The notes beneath the pieces were generated by a model. It did no database searches. It was not told the origin of the DNA and worked only from the letters and a program-made list of their open reading frames with translations. The translations under genes were made by a program, and so were the position numbers. From Opitutus sp. (GTDB lineage Bacteria > Verrucomicrobiota > Verrucomicrobiia > Opitutales > Opitutaceae), in NCBI GenBank assembly GCA_024707325.1, contig JANPZY010000001.1:2625942-2689941 (forward strand): a DNA stretch of 64,000 bases. Direction: 5' to 3'. Below, piece by piece: positions 46,061-54,724 of the stretch (the stretch's first letter is position 1; each line of letters begins with the position of its first letter).

Positions 46061-46091
46061 AGCCTACAATCTCCAGTGACTAGAGGATCAA
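46061..46091 (-). promoter_or_regulatory. MerR-type promoter/operator of the CDF gene
   Basis: On the minus strand: -35 TTGATC, a 19-base spacer holding the dyad CTCTAGTCACTGGAG (46071-46085), and -10 TAGGCT. The overlong 19-base spacer with a dyad centred in it is the hallmark of promoters untwisted by MerR-family activators. The predicted transcript starts about 23 bases before the ATG. Confidence 0.72.
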
Positions 46092-46103
46092 GGGCTATTT
46101 TCG

Positions 46104-46508
46104 ATGGGCGTTTTCATCGGCAAGGCGGCCGAACAAGCCGGCGTGAAGGTACCAACCATCCGGTATTACGAAGAGATTGGCCTGTTGCGGCCGGCCGGCC
46201 GCAGCGGCAGCAACCGGCGCCTGTTCGACGCCGATGACATAAACCGGCTCGGCTTCATCCGCCATGCGCGCGAACTCGGCTTCCAGATCGACAGCATAAG
46301 GCAGTTGCTCGACTTGCAGGACCAGCCCGACCAGTCCTGCGCCAGCATCGACGCGATCGCCACGGAACGGCTGCTCGAGGTGCGGAAACGCATCGCGGCG
46401 CTGCGCGCGCTCGAAACCGAGCTGGAACGCATGCTGGAGAGCTGCAGCCATGGCGTGGTGGGCGATTGCCGCGTGATCGACGCGCTCAACCCGCCCGCCG
46501 GCAAATGA
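46104..46508 (+). CDS. MerR-family metal-responsive regulator
   Basis: Metal sensor of 134 residues. The winged helix is IGKAAEQAGVKVPTIRYYEEIGLLRPAGRSGSNRRLF. A dimer helix follows, then Cys in DQSCASID and a C-terminal loop CSHGVVGDC. Cys at the helix start plus a CxnC loop is the arrangement of ZntR/CadR/PbrR-type sensors of divalent soft metals, not the CueR type. Its partner is the divergent CDF exporter with a matching promoter. Confidence 0.88.
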   Translation: MGVFIGKAAEQAGVKVPTIRYYEEIGLLRPAGRSGSNRRLFDADDINRLGFIRHARELGFQIDSIRQLLDLQDQPDQSCASIDAIATERLLEVRKRIAALRALETELERMLESCSHGVVGDCRVIDALNPPAGK

Positions 46509-47068
46509 CGGACGCGGCCGTGACCAGTTATCTGGTGCTGATGCGGGGCATCAATGTCGGCGGCAAGAACCTGATCCCCATGGCGGGGCTCAGGCAGGTG
46601 CTGGAGGCGCTGGGCTTTGCCGGTGTCGCCACCTATCTGCAAAGCGGCAATGCCGTCGTGCAATCGGAGCTGGCGGCGGAGGCGGTGGCAAGCAGGATCG
46701 AGGCGGCCCTGCCCGCGGCGTTCCGGCTGGACAGCGCATTGATCAAGGTGCTGGTGCTGAGCCAGGCGCAATTGCAGGCGGTGATCGATGACCGGCCCAA
46801 GGGCTTCGGCGACACGCCGGACCTCTATCACAGCGACGCCATTTTCTTGATGAGGCTGGGCATGGCGGAAGCGCTGGCGGCGTTTTCGCCCAAGGAAGGC
46901 GTCGATACGATCTGGCCGGGCAAGGGCGTCATCTATTCGCAAAGGCTCAGCGCGTTGCGGACCAAGAGCCGGCTCAACCGGATGATGGCGAGCCCGCTTT
47001 ATCTGTCGATGACGATCAGGAGCTGGGGGACCGTGCTGAAACTGGCGGAGATGATGGCTGTCCGCTGA
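46505..47068 (+). CDS. DUF1697 family protein
   Basis: A 187-residue protein starting with the DUF1697 pattern: YLVLMRGINVGGKNLIPMAGLRQVLEALGF, then TYLQSGNAVVQS and, later, IYSQRLSALRTKSRLNRMM. The family is widespread with unknown function. Its ATG overlaps the stop of the merR gene (ATGA), so the two are co-transcribed; a direct role in metal handling is not implied. Confidence 0.87.
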   Translation: MTDAAVTSYLVLMRGINVGGKNLIPMAGLRQVLEALGFAGVATYLQSGNAVVQSELAAEAVASRIEAALPAAFRLDSALIKVLVLSQAQLQAVIDDRPKGFGDTPDLYHSDAIFLMRLGMAEALAAFSPKEGVDTIWPGKGVIYSQRLSALRTKSRLNRMMASPLYLSMTIRSWGTVLKLAEMMAVR

Positions 47069-47087
47069 GATCGGACTCGCGGAGAGA

Positions 47088-47154
47088 ACCCCTCACCCTC
47101 GGAAATCCTCTGGACGAGGATTTCCTATCCCTCTCCCACAAGGGGCGAGGGGTG
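47088..47154 (-). repeat. Modular palindromic element, copy 5
   Basis: On the minus strand the arm CCCCTCGCCCCTTGTGGGAG is identical to that of the 12020 copy; then come a hairpin TCCTC-GTCCA-GAGGA with outer arms GGAAA/TTTCC, and GGTGAGGGG. Relative to the 12020 copy the loop is conserved but the stem arms differ while still pairing. Confidence 0.75.
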
Positions 47155-47232
47155 GCTCCACTCGGGGGCACGATCCGGTCAAGCCATCACAGGACAACAT
47201 AAACTGCCATCGTCGTTGACGCCTTCCCATAA

Positions 47233-47256
47233 TTCGATATATCTCGATATATGGAA
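47233..47256. promoter_or_regulatory. Candidate ArsR operator over the arsR start
   Basis: TTCGATATATCTCGATATATGGAA contains CGATATAT twice, ten bases apart, with ATATAT arms flanking CTCG. It covers the arsR start codon and the expected start of transcription, in a strongly AT-rich pocket of a GC-rich region, as expected for an ArsR autoregulatory site. Confidence 0.55.
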
Positions 47257-47607
47257 TCAAATGACGCCATTGCCGTGTTTTCCGCGCTGTCGCAGCCGAC
47301 GCGGCTGGCGGTGTTTCGCCTGCTGATGGAGCATGAGCCGGCGGGGCTGCCGGCGGGCGACATTGCCGGGGCGCTGGCTGTGCCGCAGAATACGATGTCG
47401 AGCCATCTGGCCATTCTGAGCCGGGCCGGACTGATCGCGGCAGAGCGCGATGGGCGGACCATTCGCTATCGGGCCGAACTGGACCGGGTGCGGGAGATTG
47501 CCAGCTTCCTGGTGCAGGATTGCTGCGGTGGTCGGCCGGAACTGTGCGAGCCGCTGGTTGCCGAGCTGACGCCGTGCTGCCGCCCGAGCGGTGATATCAG
47601 TGCGTGA
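47251..47607 (+). CDS. arsR: ArsR/SmtB-family arsenic-type regulator
   Basis: Metalloregulator of 118 residues. The winged helix has ALSQPTRLAVFRLLME, PQNTMSSHLAILSRAGLIAAERDGR; the C-terminal DCCGGRPELCEPL and TPCC supply cysteines of the kind that bind As(III). It heads an arsR-aqpS-arsC operon. No Shine-Dalgarno sequence is visible before the ATG, which lies inside the AT-rich repeat; the message may be leaderless or very short-leadered. Confidence 0.87.
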   Translation: MESNDAIAVFSALSQPTRLAVFRLLMEHEPAGLPAGDIAGALAVPQNTMSSHLAILSRAGLIAAERDGRTIRYRAELDRVREIASFLVQDCCGGRPELCEPLVAELTPCCRPSGDISA

Positions 47608-48283
47608 ACCTCAGGTGGATCTCGGCCGGCAGGCAGTGGCCGAGGCTTTGGGCACGGGGCTGCTGGTGGCTGTTGTCGTGGGGTCGGGCATCATGGCGGA
47701 GCGCCTGACCGACGACATGGCGCTGATGCTGCTGGGCAATACGCTGCCGACCGGGGCCATGCTGGTGGTGCTGATCGCGCTGCTGGGGCCGCTTTCGGGC
47801 GCGCATTTCAACCCGGTGGTGACGCTGGTGCTGGCGATACGGGACCGCTGGGCATGGCGGCGCGGACTGGCCTATATCGCCAGCCAGGTGGCCGGCGGGC
47901 TGGCCGGAACCATGCTGGCACAGGCGATGTTCGGGGCGCCGCTGCTGGAACTGGCCGGGCAGGCGCGTAGTGGCGCCGGGCTGTGGCTGGCCGAGGGCGT
48001 GGCCGGTTTCGGGCTGGTTGCCACGATATTGGTCGGGAGCGCGCTGGCGCGACCGGCTTTGCCCTGGCTGGTGGGGCTCTATATCGTGGCGGGCTACTGG
48101 TTCACCGCGTCGACCTGCTTTGCCAATCCGGCGGTGACGCTGGCGCGGGCCTTTACCGACAGCTTTTCCGGCATCAGGCTGGGGGATACGCCCGGCTTCA
48201 TTCTGGCGCAGATAGTGGGAGCGCTGCTGGCCTTGGCACTGACGGGCTGGCTGTTGCGCCCCCTGGAGGAACAGGCATCATGA
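47591..48283 (+). CDS. aqpS: MIP-family arsenite channel AqpS
   Basis: A 230-residue aquaglyceroporin-like channel. The first pore motif is NPV (SGAHFNPVVTL) and the second NPA (CFANPAVTLARAF), giving a wider pore than AqpZ. In Sinorhizobium an aqpS gene replaces arsB in the same arsR-aqpS-arsC order and lets arsenite flow out after ArsC has reduced arsenate; the same role is likely here. The start is GTG at 47591 or 47600, overlapping arsR. Confidence 0.88.
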   Translation: MISVREPQVDLGRQAVAEALGTGLLVAVVVGSGIMAERLTDDMALMLLGNTLPTGAMLVVLIALLGPLSGAHFNPVVTLVLAIRDRWAWRRGLAYIASQVAGGLAGTMLAQAMFGAPLLELAGQARSGAGLWLAEGVAGFGLVATILVGSALARPALPWLVGLYIVAGYWFTASTCFANPAVTLARAFTDSFSGIRLGDTPGFILAQIVGALLALALTGWLLRPLEEQAS

Positions 48284-48692
48284 CTGTCACCATCTATCAC
48301 AATCCCGATTGCGGCACGTCGCGCAATACGCTGGTGATGATCCGGCAATCGGGCGTGGAGCCCGGGTGATCGAATATCTCAGGACGCCGCCGGGGCGGGA
48401 GCGGATATTGGAGCTGGTAGCGGCGGCCGGGCTGAGTTTGCGGCAGGCACTGCGGCAGAAGGATACGCCCTATGCGGCGCTGGGACTGGATGATCCCAAT
48501 CTGGATGACGCGGCTTTGCTCGATGCTATCGCGGCCCACCCGATATTGCTGCAGAGGCCCTTTGTGGTGACGCCGCGCGGCGCGCGGCTATGCCGGCCCA
48601 GCGAAGTGGTGCTGGAGATATTGGAGAACCCGGATATCGGACGGTTCGTCAAGGAAGATGGCGAAGTGGTTGATCGCCGACAGGCTTTCTAG
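48280..48692 (+). CDS. arsC: Arsenate reductase (glutaredoxin-coupled), frameshifted
   Basis: Reduces arsenate to arsenite using glutathione and glutaredoxin. The catalytic Cys11 lies in IYHNPDCGTSRNTL. The frame breaks near 48362 (SGVEP to VIEYLRTPPG), after which RQALRQKDTPYAALGLDD and ILLQRPFVVTPRGARLCRPSE carry the expected family Arg residues. One base in the GCCCGGGTG stretch restores about 137 residues. The start overlaps the aqpS stop (ATGA). Confidence 0.87.
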
Positions 48693-48830
48693 CCGGATTT
48701 TATTGCGCAGAAGCGCTATTTCCCTGAATGGTGTTGCATGGATGGCAGGCCGGCTTGCCACGATTGCAGGAAACTGGCGGCGGGGGCGTGGTAGCATCAT
48801 GCTGACTGGGTACGGTTTTGAGGGGCCGAA

Positions 48831-50084
48831 ATGGACGACGTCATCATTCTGGGGGCGGGGATTGTCGGCGTGGCGACGGGGATTCACCTGTTGCGGCGCG
48901 GGCGGAGCGTCACGCTGATCGACAAGAACGAGCCGGGGCGCGAGACCAGTTTCGGCAATGCCGGCATCATCCAGCGCGAGGGCGTGCGGCCGCATGCCTT
49001 TCCGCGCGACCTGGCCATGCTGATGCAGGTGGGGCTGCACCTATCCACCGCAGCGCGTTATGAGCCGCTGGCGCTGCCGCGGCTGGCGCCGGCTCTGCTG
49101 CGCTATTGGTGGGAATCCTCGCCCGAGCATTATCGCAAGGTGGTGCAGAGCTATGCGCCGCTGATCGGCCGCTCGATCGTGACCCATGCCGACCTGATGG
49201 CGCAGGCCGGGCCGGAAGCCGAGGCGCTGGTGCATAAAAGCGGGTGGCTGCTGGCCTTCCGCAGCGAGAGGGGCCTGCGCCGGGAAGCGGATAAGGCGCG
49301 GCAGGACCATGACCAGTTCGGCATTTCCCACCGTGTGGTGGAATGGCCCGAACTCAAGGCGATGGAGCCGGATCTCAAGGGCGGGCTGGCGGGGGCCATC
49401 CACTGGACCGATCCGTGGACGGTGAGCGATCCCGGGGCGCTGGTAAGCGCATATTTCAAGCTGTTCCAGCGGCTGGGCGGGACTTTCGTATCCGGCGCGG
49501 CGAGCGGGCTGGTGCAGAAGGCGGATGGCTGGACCGCCGATGTGGGCGGCGTGGCGCATAGCGGCAAGCAGGCGGTGATCGCGCTGGGGCCGTGGGCGCC
49601 CGATGTGCTGGACAAGCTGGGCTATCGGCTGCCGCTCTTCGTCAAGCGCGGCTATCACATGCATTACGGCACCGAAGGCGGGGCCAGGCTCAACCAGCTC
49701 ATTCTCGATGCCGAAGTGGGCTATGTGCTGGCGCCGATGGCGCGGGGCATCAGGCTCACCACGGGCGCGGAATTTGCCATGCGGGACGCGGCACCGACGC
49801 CGATCCAGCTCGGCAAGGCCGAGCATGCGGCCAAGGAACTGTTCCCGCTGGGCGAACGGCTCGACCCGGAACCGTGGAAGGGCGCGCGGCCCTGTACGCC
49901 GGACATGATGCCCATTATCGGCAAGGCGCCACGGCATGACGGACTTTATGTGGGCATCGGCCATGCCCATCACGGCTTCACGCTGGGGCCGGCGACCGGA
50001 GAATTGCTGGCGCAGACGATGACCGGAGAGGCTCCGGCCATCGATATCAAGCCGTTCGGGATGGAGCGGTTTGTGGGGCGGTAG
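48831..50084 (+). CDS. DadA-like FAD-dependent amino-acid oxidoreductase
   Basis: A 417-residue FAD enzyme of the DAO superfamily resembling the small subunit of D-amino acid dehydrogenase. The N-terminal dinucleotide fold is DVIILGAGIVGVATGIHLLRRG with Asp after the second strand (LIDKNEPG), then ETSFGNAGIIQ. The C-terminus has RPCTPDMMPIIGKAPRHDGLYVGIGHAHHGFTLGPATGELLAQ. It probably oxidises a D-amino acid or imino acid and passes electrons to the respiratory chain. It ends tail-to-tail with the FAD/Fe-S gene. Confidence 0.88.
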   Translation: MDDVIILGAGIVGVATGIHLLRRGRSVTLIDKNEPGRETSFGNAGIIQREGVRPHAFPRDLAMLMQVGLHLSTAARYEPLALPRLAPALLRYWWESSPEHYRKVVQSYAPLIGRSIVTHADLMAQAGPEAEALVHKSGWLLAFRSERGLRREADKARQDHDQFGISHRVVEWPELKAMEPDLKGGLAGAIHWTDPWTVSDPGALVSAYFKLFQRLGGTFVSGAASGLVQKADGWTADVGGVAHSGKQAVIALGPWAPDVLDKLGYRLPLFVKRGYHMHYGTEGGARLNQLILDAEVGYVLAPMARGIRLTTGAEFAMRDAAPTPIQLGKAEHAAKELFPLGERLDPEPWKGARPCTPDMMPIIGKAPRHDGLYVGIGHAHHGFTLGPATGELLAQTMTGEAPAIDIKPFGMERFVGR

Positions 50085-53000
50085 GCCGACTGGCCCATTC
50101 GAGCAGGCTGGCCAGCCCGACAAAGGGCAGGCCGGCATGTTCGCTGAGGCCCGAGGCGCAGGTCGAGACCGTCGAGACGCCCAAAGTGCAGCCGGCGGGA
50201 ATGTCGGCTTTGGCGAAGCGGGTGGCGTGCTGGTTCAGCTCGGGGAAGAACAGGCCCTTGTCGCCGGCATAGCCGCAGCAGGTGACCGAACTCAGCACCG
50301 CGATCTCGTCGGCACAGGCACGCGCGATGGCTTCGGTCATGGGCTGTTCGGCGAGGCGCTGGGCCGAGCAATTGTGATGCACGGCCACGACCGGCAGCTT
50401 CTGCGTGATGGCGAGGCGGGGCAGGATCTGGGCGAGCAGGAATTGCGCGGAATCGAGCACCGGGGCATCGCCGGGGAATTCGCGCAGATGCTTGGCGCAG
50501 GTCGAGGCGTCGGTGACGACGGAGAGGCGGCCGGCATCGGACAAAGCCGAGAGGGTACGCTTCAATTCACCGCCGACTTCGGCCGCCTGTTCCGGAAAAC
50601 CCTTTGACTGGAACGGCTGGCCGCAGCATTGGCCATTGAGATGATCGGGCAGGATGACGTCGAAGCCGGCCCGCTCGAGCAGAGCCAGCATGGCATCGGG
50701 CACATCAAGCAGGTCATGCTCGCTTTTTCGGGGCGCCGAACATGCGGGTGGCGCAGCTCGGGAAATAGACGATGGACTGGCGCCCGGTCTGGGCGACGGG
50801 AACCGGGAAACCGGTCTGGCGCGGGTCCTGCCGGCTGGGCTTGGCGCGCGGCGCGCCGGGACCATGGCGCAGGCTGCGCGAGACGCGCGGCACGCGGTCA
50901 CCGGTGAGGCGGCGGGCGGTGTCGGTGATGGCTTCGACCGCCGGCGCCGGGATGACCGAGCGGGCCGCATCGGCCAGGGCGACGCCGCCGCGCATCATGG
51001 TTTCGACAGCGCCGCGATGATCGGCGGCGAAGCCTGCCACGGAGCGGGCGGTGGCGCCGCGCCTTTGGCCGCGCTGGCCAATGATCATGGTGCCGGTTTC
51101 GATGCCGACCGGGCAGCGCAAAGAGCAGAGATTGCAGGCGGCGCAGGTATCGAGCCCGGCATACTGGAAATCGTCATCGAGGCGCTTGAGCCGGGCGGGG
51201 TCTTCGCCGCTGGCGCGCAGGCGTTCGCGCTCGCGGGTGACGGCAATGCGCTGGCGGGGCGACAGGGTCATCTGGTGGCTGGGGCAGGCCGGCTCGCAGA
51301 AGCCGCATTCGATGCAGAGATCGACCAGCTCATCGGCCAGCGGCATGAGTTTGAGATGCTTGACGTGGATCTTGTCATCCGGGTTGAGCAATACGCCGGG
51401 ATTGAGCAGGAATTCGGGATCGAACAGGGCCTTGATACGGTGCATCAGGGCATAGGCCTTGGCGCCCCATTCAGCCTCGACAAAGGGGGCGATGGCGCGG
51501 CCGGTGCCGTGCTCGGCCTTGAGCGAGCCGCCATATTGCACCGAGACTAGGTCGCTCAGGGCCTTGGAGAAGGCGTCGAACTTTTCGGCCGAACCGGGTT
51601 TGGAAAAGTCGTCGCCCATCTGGAAATGGAGATTGCCGGCAAGGGCGTGGCCGAAGATCACGGCATCCTCATAGCCATGCGCGTCGAGCATGGCGCGCAG
51701 GTCGACGACGAAATCGGCCAGGCGCTCGATGGGGGCGGCCACGTCTTCGGTCAGCATGATGCTGCCCTTGGGGCGGGCGGCGCCAGCCGGAGGCGAAGAA
51801 GCCCTTTCTGATGTCCCAGAGCGCGTGGCTCCTGGCTTCGTCGGTGGAGAAATCGACCTTTGTGGCGCCGTGGCGGGTCAGCAATTCCACCGCCTTGGCG
51901 ACTTCGGCCTCGAGCGTCGTCGCATCGGGGGCGGTGACGTCGATCAGCACGGCGGGGGAATTTTCGCTGAGCCAGGGCAATAACGGCGCCATGGGCGGCA
52001 GGTGTTCGACCGTGGCCAGCGCGCGGCGCTCGATATATTCGGCGGCGGTGACGCCCGTCGTCACCTGCAGGCCGCCATTGGCCATTTCGATGATGGCGCG
52101 GCCGGCCGATTGCGGATCGGGGAAAGGCACCAGGGCCGTGGACTTGAAGGGATGCTCGGGCACGGTGTTGTAGGTGACCTCGGAAACGAAGCCGAGCGTG
52201 CCTTCGGAGCCCACCATGAGATGGATGAGGATATCGAGCGGGTCGTGATAATCGACCAGCGCATTGAGCGAATAGCCGACCGTGTTCTTGATGCGGTATT
52301 TGTGGCGGATCAGGGCGACGAGATCGGGATCGGCCATGACCTCGTGATGAAGCTGGTGCAAGCCTTCGAGCATGGCGGCGTGGCTGGCGCGGAAGGCTTC
52401 GCGGCTTTGCTCATCGCCGCTGTCGAGCATGGTCCCGTCGGTCAGCACGATCCTGAGCCGCGCCATGGTGTGATAGGTATTCTGCGTCACGCCGCAGCAC
52501 ATGCCGGAGGAATTGTTGTTGACCACGCCGCCGATCTTGCAGGTGGCCTGGCTGGCCGGATCGGGGCCGATCTTGCGGTCGAAGGGCTTCAGGGCGCGGT
52601 TGGCATTGGCGACGATGATGGCGGGGCCGAGGGTGATCTGTTCGGCGCCGGGATGGATGTCGAGCTTGCGCCAGCCATCGCCCAAAACCGCCAGCACGCC
52701 ATCGGTCACGGCCTGGCCGGACAATGACGTTCCCGCTGCCCGAAACGTGATCGGCAAGCCTTCGGCGCGGGCTGCGGCCATGACGGCGCGGACCTCGTCC
52801 TCGGTATTGATGAAGACGACCACAGCCGGGATCAGCCGGTAGGAGCTGGCATCGCCGCTCCAGGCATAGGTCATCAGCGGATCGGTATGAATGCGCCCGC
52901 GCACCTGGCCCTTGAGGCGGGCGGCGACGCGCTCGCCGGCGGCCTGACGGTCGGGCGCAGGGGGCTGGACGGAATCGGGGACGATGGTGGCTTGCTGCAT
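50047..53000 (-). CDS. FAD-linked oxidase with C-terminal Fe-S (GlpC-like) domain, frameshifted
   Basis: About 984 residues after two frame changes (near 51775 and 50735). The N-terminal FAD-binding domain has GLPITFRAAGTSLSGQAVTDG, GGVVNNNSSGM and VGSEGTLGFVSEV. The C-terminal oxidase cap has KAEHGTGRAIAP. Two 4Fe-4S motifs follow (CIECGFCEPACP, CAACNLCSLRCP), then two CCG-type domains (NGQCCGQPFQSKG, VTCCGYAGDKG). This architecture is that of membrane-associated D-lactate/D-2-hydroxyacid dehydrogenases of the Dld-II/YdiJ type. The ATG at MQQATIVPD follows two palindromes. It overlaps the DadA-like gene by 38 bases at the 3' end. Confidence 0.85.
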
Positions 53001-53024
53001 GAGCAAGCACTAACATGTTAGTGC
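52991..53024. promoter_or_regulatory. Two palindromes at the start of the FAD/Fe-S gene
   Basis: GCACTAACATGTTAGTGC (53007-53024) is a perfect 18-base palindrome. Directly next to it CTTGCT-GCATG-AGCAAG (52991-53007) is a 6-bp inverted repeat spanning the start codon. The first has the size and symmetry of a GntR/FadR-type operator; the second could hide the start codon in the mRNA. Confidence 0.6.
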
Positions 53025-53131
53025 CGGATTGCGAAAGGCCTTGTCAGCACCAACGGGCAGGGATTTGCTGGCGCGGTGGCGCCGGACCGCCGGATTGACC
53101 CGACGGCGGCGCCGGGCAAGGGGAGGACAGA

Positions 53132-53533
53132 ATGCCCGAGGTCAACTGGCTGGCGGTGATTGCCGCGGCGCTTTCGATGTTCGTGATCGGCGGGCTGTGG
53201 TACTCGCCGCTGCTGTTCGACAAGGCCTGGCGGCGCGCCGCCAATCTCAGCGACGCGGATGTGGCGCGGGGCAATCCGCCGGTCATCTTCGGCGTGGCCT
53301 TCGTGCTCTGCCTGATCATGGCGGCCAACCTGGCCTTTTTCATCGCCGGGCCCGAAGTGACGCTGAGCTTTGCCATCGGCGCGGCCGTGGCGGCAGGCCT
53401 GGGATGGGCGGCGCTCAGCGTCGGCGTGCTCACCCTGTTCGAGCGGAGGCCACTCAGTTATTTCCTGATCAATGGCGGCTATCTGACCATCGGCTTTGCC
53501 GTGATGGGACTGATCCTGGGCCTCTGGCGCTAG
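53132..53533 (+). CDS. DUF1761 membrane protein
   Basis: A 133-residue inner-membrane protein with four helices and the DUF1761 start VNWLAVIAAALSMFVIGGLWYSPLLFDKAW. The family is widespread with no known role. GGGGAGGACAGA precedes the ATG. It is divergent from the FAD/Fe-S gene but over 100 bases from its palindromes. Confidence 0.85.
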   Translation: MPEVNWLAVIAAALSMFVIGGLWYSPLLFDKAWRRAANLSDADVARGNPPVIFGVAFVLCLIMAANLAFFIAGPEVTLSFAIGAAVAAGLGWAALSVGVLTLFERRPLSYFLINGGYLTIGFAVMGLILGLWR

Positions 53534-53569
53534 GAAGAGCGGATTGCCCGGACTTCCGTGGCTCCCGTC

Positions 53570-53802
53570 ACCCCACCCTCAATCCCTCCTCATCGCGGGG
53601 AGTGTTTACTTTGGGCGCATGAGGCCGGTTCCACCCTCTCCCCTCGTGGGAGAGGGAGAGGGGGTCGCGCCATCCTATGCTCCGATGCTTGCGGATAGCT
53701 CGGCGCCCCCTCATCCGCCCTTCGGGCACCTTCTCCCACGAGGGGAGAAGGGGAAGGCGCCAAGCGCTCGAAGTAAACCCTCCCCTGACAGGGGGAGGGA
53801 GC
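53570..53802. repeat. Cluster of palindromic elements including module A4
   Basis: From left: CACCCTCAATCCCTCC; module A4 (53627-53753) with CTCTCCCCTCGTGGGAGAGGG, CCATCC...GGATAGC and CCCCTCATCCGCCC-TTCGGGC-ACCTTCTCCCACGAGGGGAGAAGG; then CCCTCCCC-TGACA-GGGGGAGGG. TTTACTTTGGGCGC / GCGCTCGAAGTAAA flank A4 on both sides as an inverted pair. It fills the spacer between the DUF1761 and PadR genes; no gene is seen in it. Confidence 0.7.
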
Positions 53803-53826
53803 CATAAAGGGGGAACTGTTTTCCCG

Positions 53827-54562
53827 TCAGATATCGACGTCGTCATCGCCCAGGGCGTCGATTTCGGCGGCGGCGCGCTTGAGGATGTCGGCAGCGGCGC
53901 GCTGCTGGTCCTCGGAGCCCCTGCGGGTCTTCTTGATCGCGGCCTTGAGGTCGCGGCGGGCTTCGTTGAGTTCGGGCACGACGCCCTTGAGGTCGCGATC
54001 GGCACGGGCCTCGTCGCGCGGAGCCCAGCCGGGGCCATGACCGCGATGGGGCGGACGATTGCCGAAATCGGGAGCGTCCTCGCGGTTGAACGGCCAGTCG
54101 GCGCGGGCGAATTCGCGGAAGCGGTTCATCTGCTCACCGGCCTTGGCGAGGAAGGCCAAAGTCGATTCGATGGCTTCCCGGTTGTCGGCCAGATGGGTCC
54201 GGCCCTCGTCGGTGATGGTATAGAGTTTCTTGTTGCCATCGGCTTCCGAGGTGACGTAGCCGGCCTCTTCGAGGAAGGTCAGCGCCGGATAGACGATGCC
54301 CGGGCTCGGCGTATAGAAGCCGGCCGATTTTTTCCTCGACGGCCTTGATGAGGTCATAGCCGTGGCGCGGCTGCTGCTCGATCAGGAAGAGCGCCACGAG
54401 CCGCAGATCGCCCGAGGCGAGCATGCGCCCGACGCGCAGATTGCCGGCCATATTGCCCCAGCCTTCGCCTTCCATGCCTGAGGCAAAGCGGCCCCAGCCG
54501 CGACGAGCCATGGCTTCCATGCGGCGCCAATTGGGTTCGCCGTTTCTCCAATATCCATTCAT
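53827..54562 (-). CDS. PadR-family transcription regulator, frameshifted
   Basis: About 245 residues after one frame change near 54330. The N-terminus is GWGRFASGMEGEGWGNM, then the PadR winged helix LVALFLIEQQPRHGYDLIKAVEEK continuing as SAGFYTPSPGIVYPALTFLEEAGYVTSE, and a long C-terminal helical part with RAAADILKRAAAEIDAL. PadR proteins are repressors released by small ligands. Two AAGATATATCTT-like sites lie just upstream of this gene, so it probably represses itself and possibly the small gene beyond them. Confidence 0.87.
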
Positions 54563-54573
54563 GATGGGTCTCC

Positions 54574-54640
54574 GATATATCTTGTGTTCCATTGACGCTG
54601 AATATCGGCGCGGTTTGCGGCGGTTTCAAGATATATCTTA
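54574..54640. promoter_or_regulatory. Pair of inverted GATATATCTTG sites (PadR operator)
   Basis: GATATATCTTG at 54574-54584 and its exact inverse CAAGATATATC at 54627-54637; the second extends to the perfect 12-base palindrome AAGATATATCTT. They lie between the padR start and a small membrane-protein gene on the other strand. The ATAT-rich dyads fit PadR binding. Confidence 0.65.
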
Positions 54641-54724
54641 CGATAGTTTTTGAGACGGCCTGGCGGAACAAAATCCGCTGTCCGGCGTTTCCCTTGTGGA
54701 GGATTTCGTCCGGAGGAGGCGACG

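Noticed and set aside
7824..53802. CRISPR array or phage remnants suggested by many short repeats
   Set aside because: The repeats are palindromic, dispersed singly between genes and in both orientations, with no regular spacers and no cas, integrase or capsid genes.
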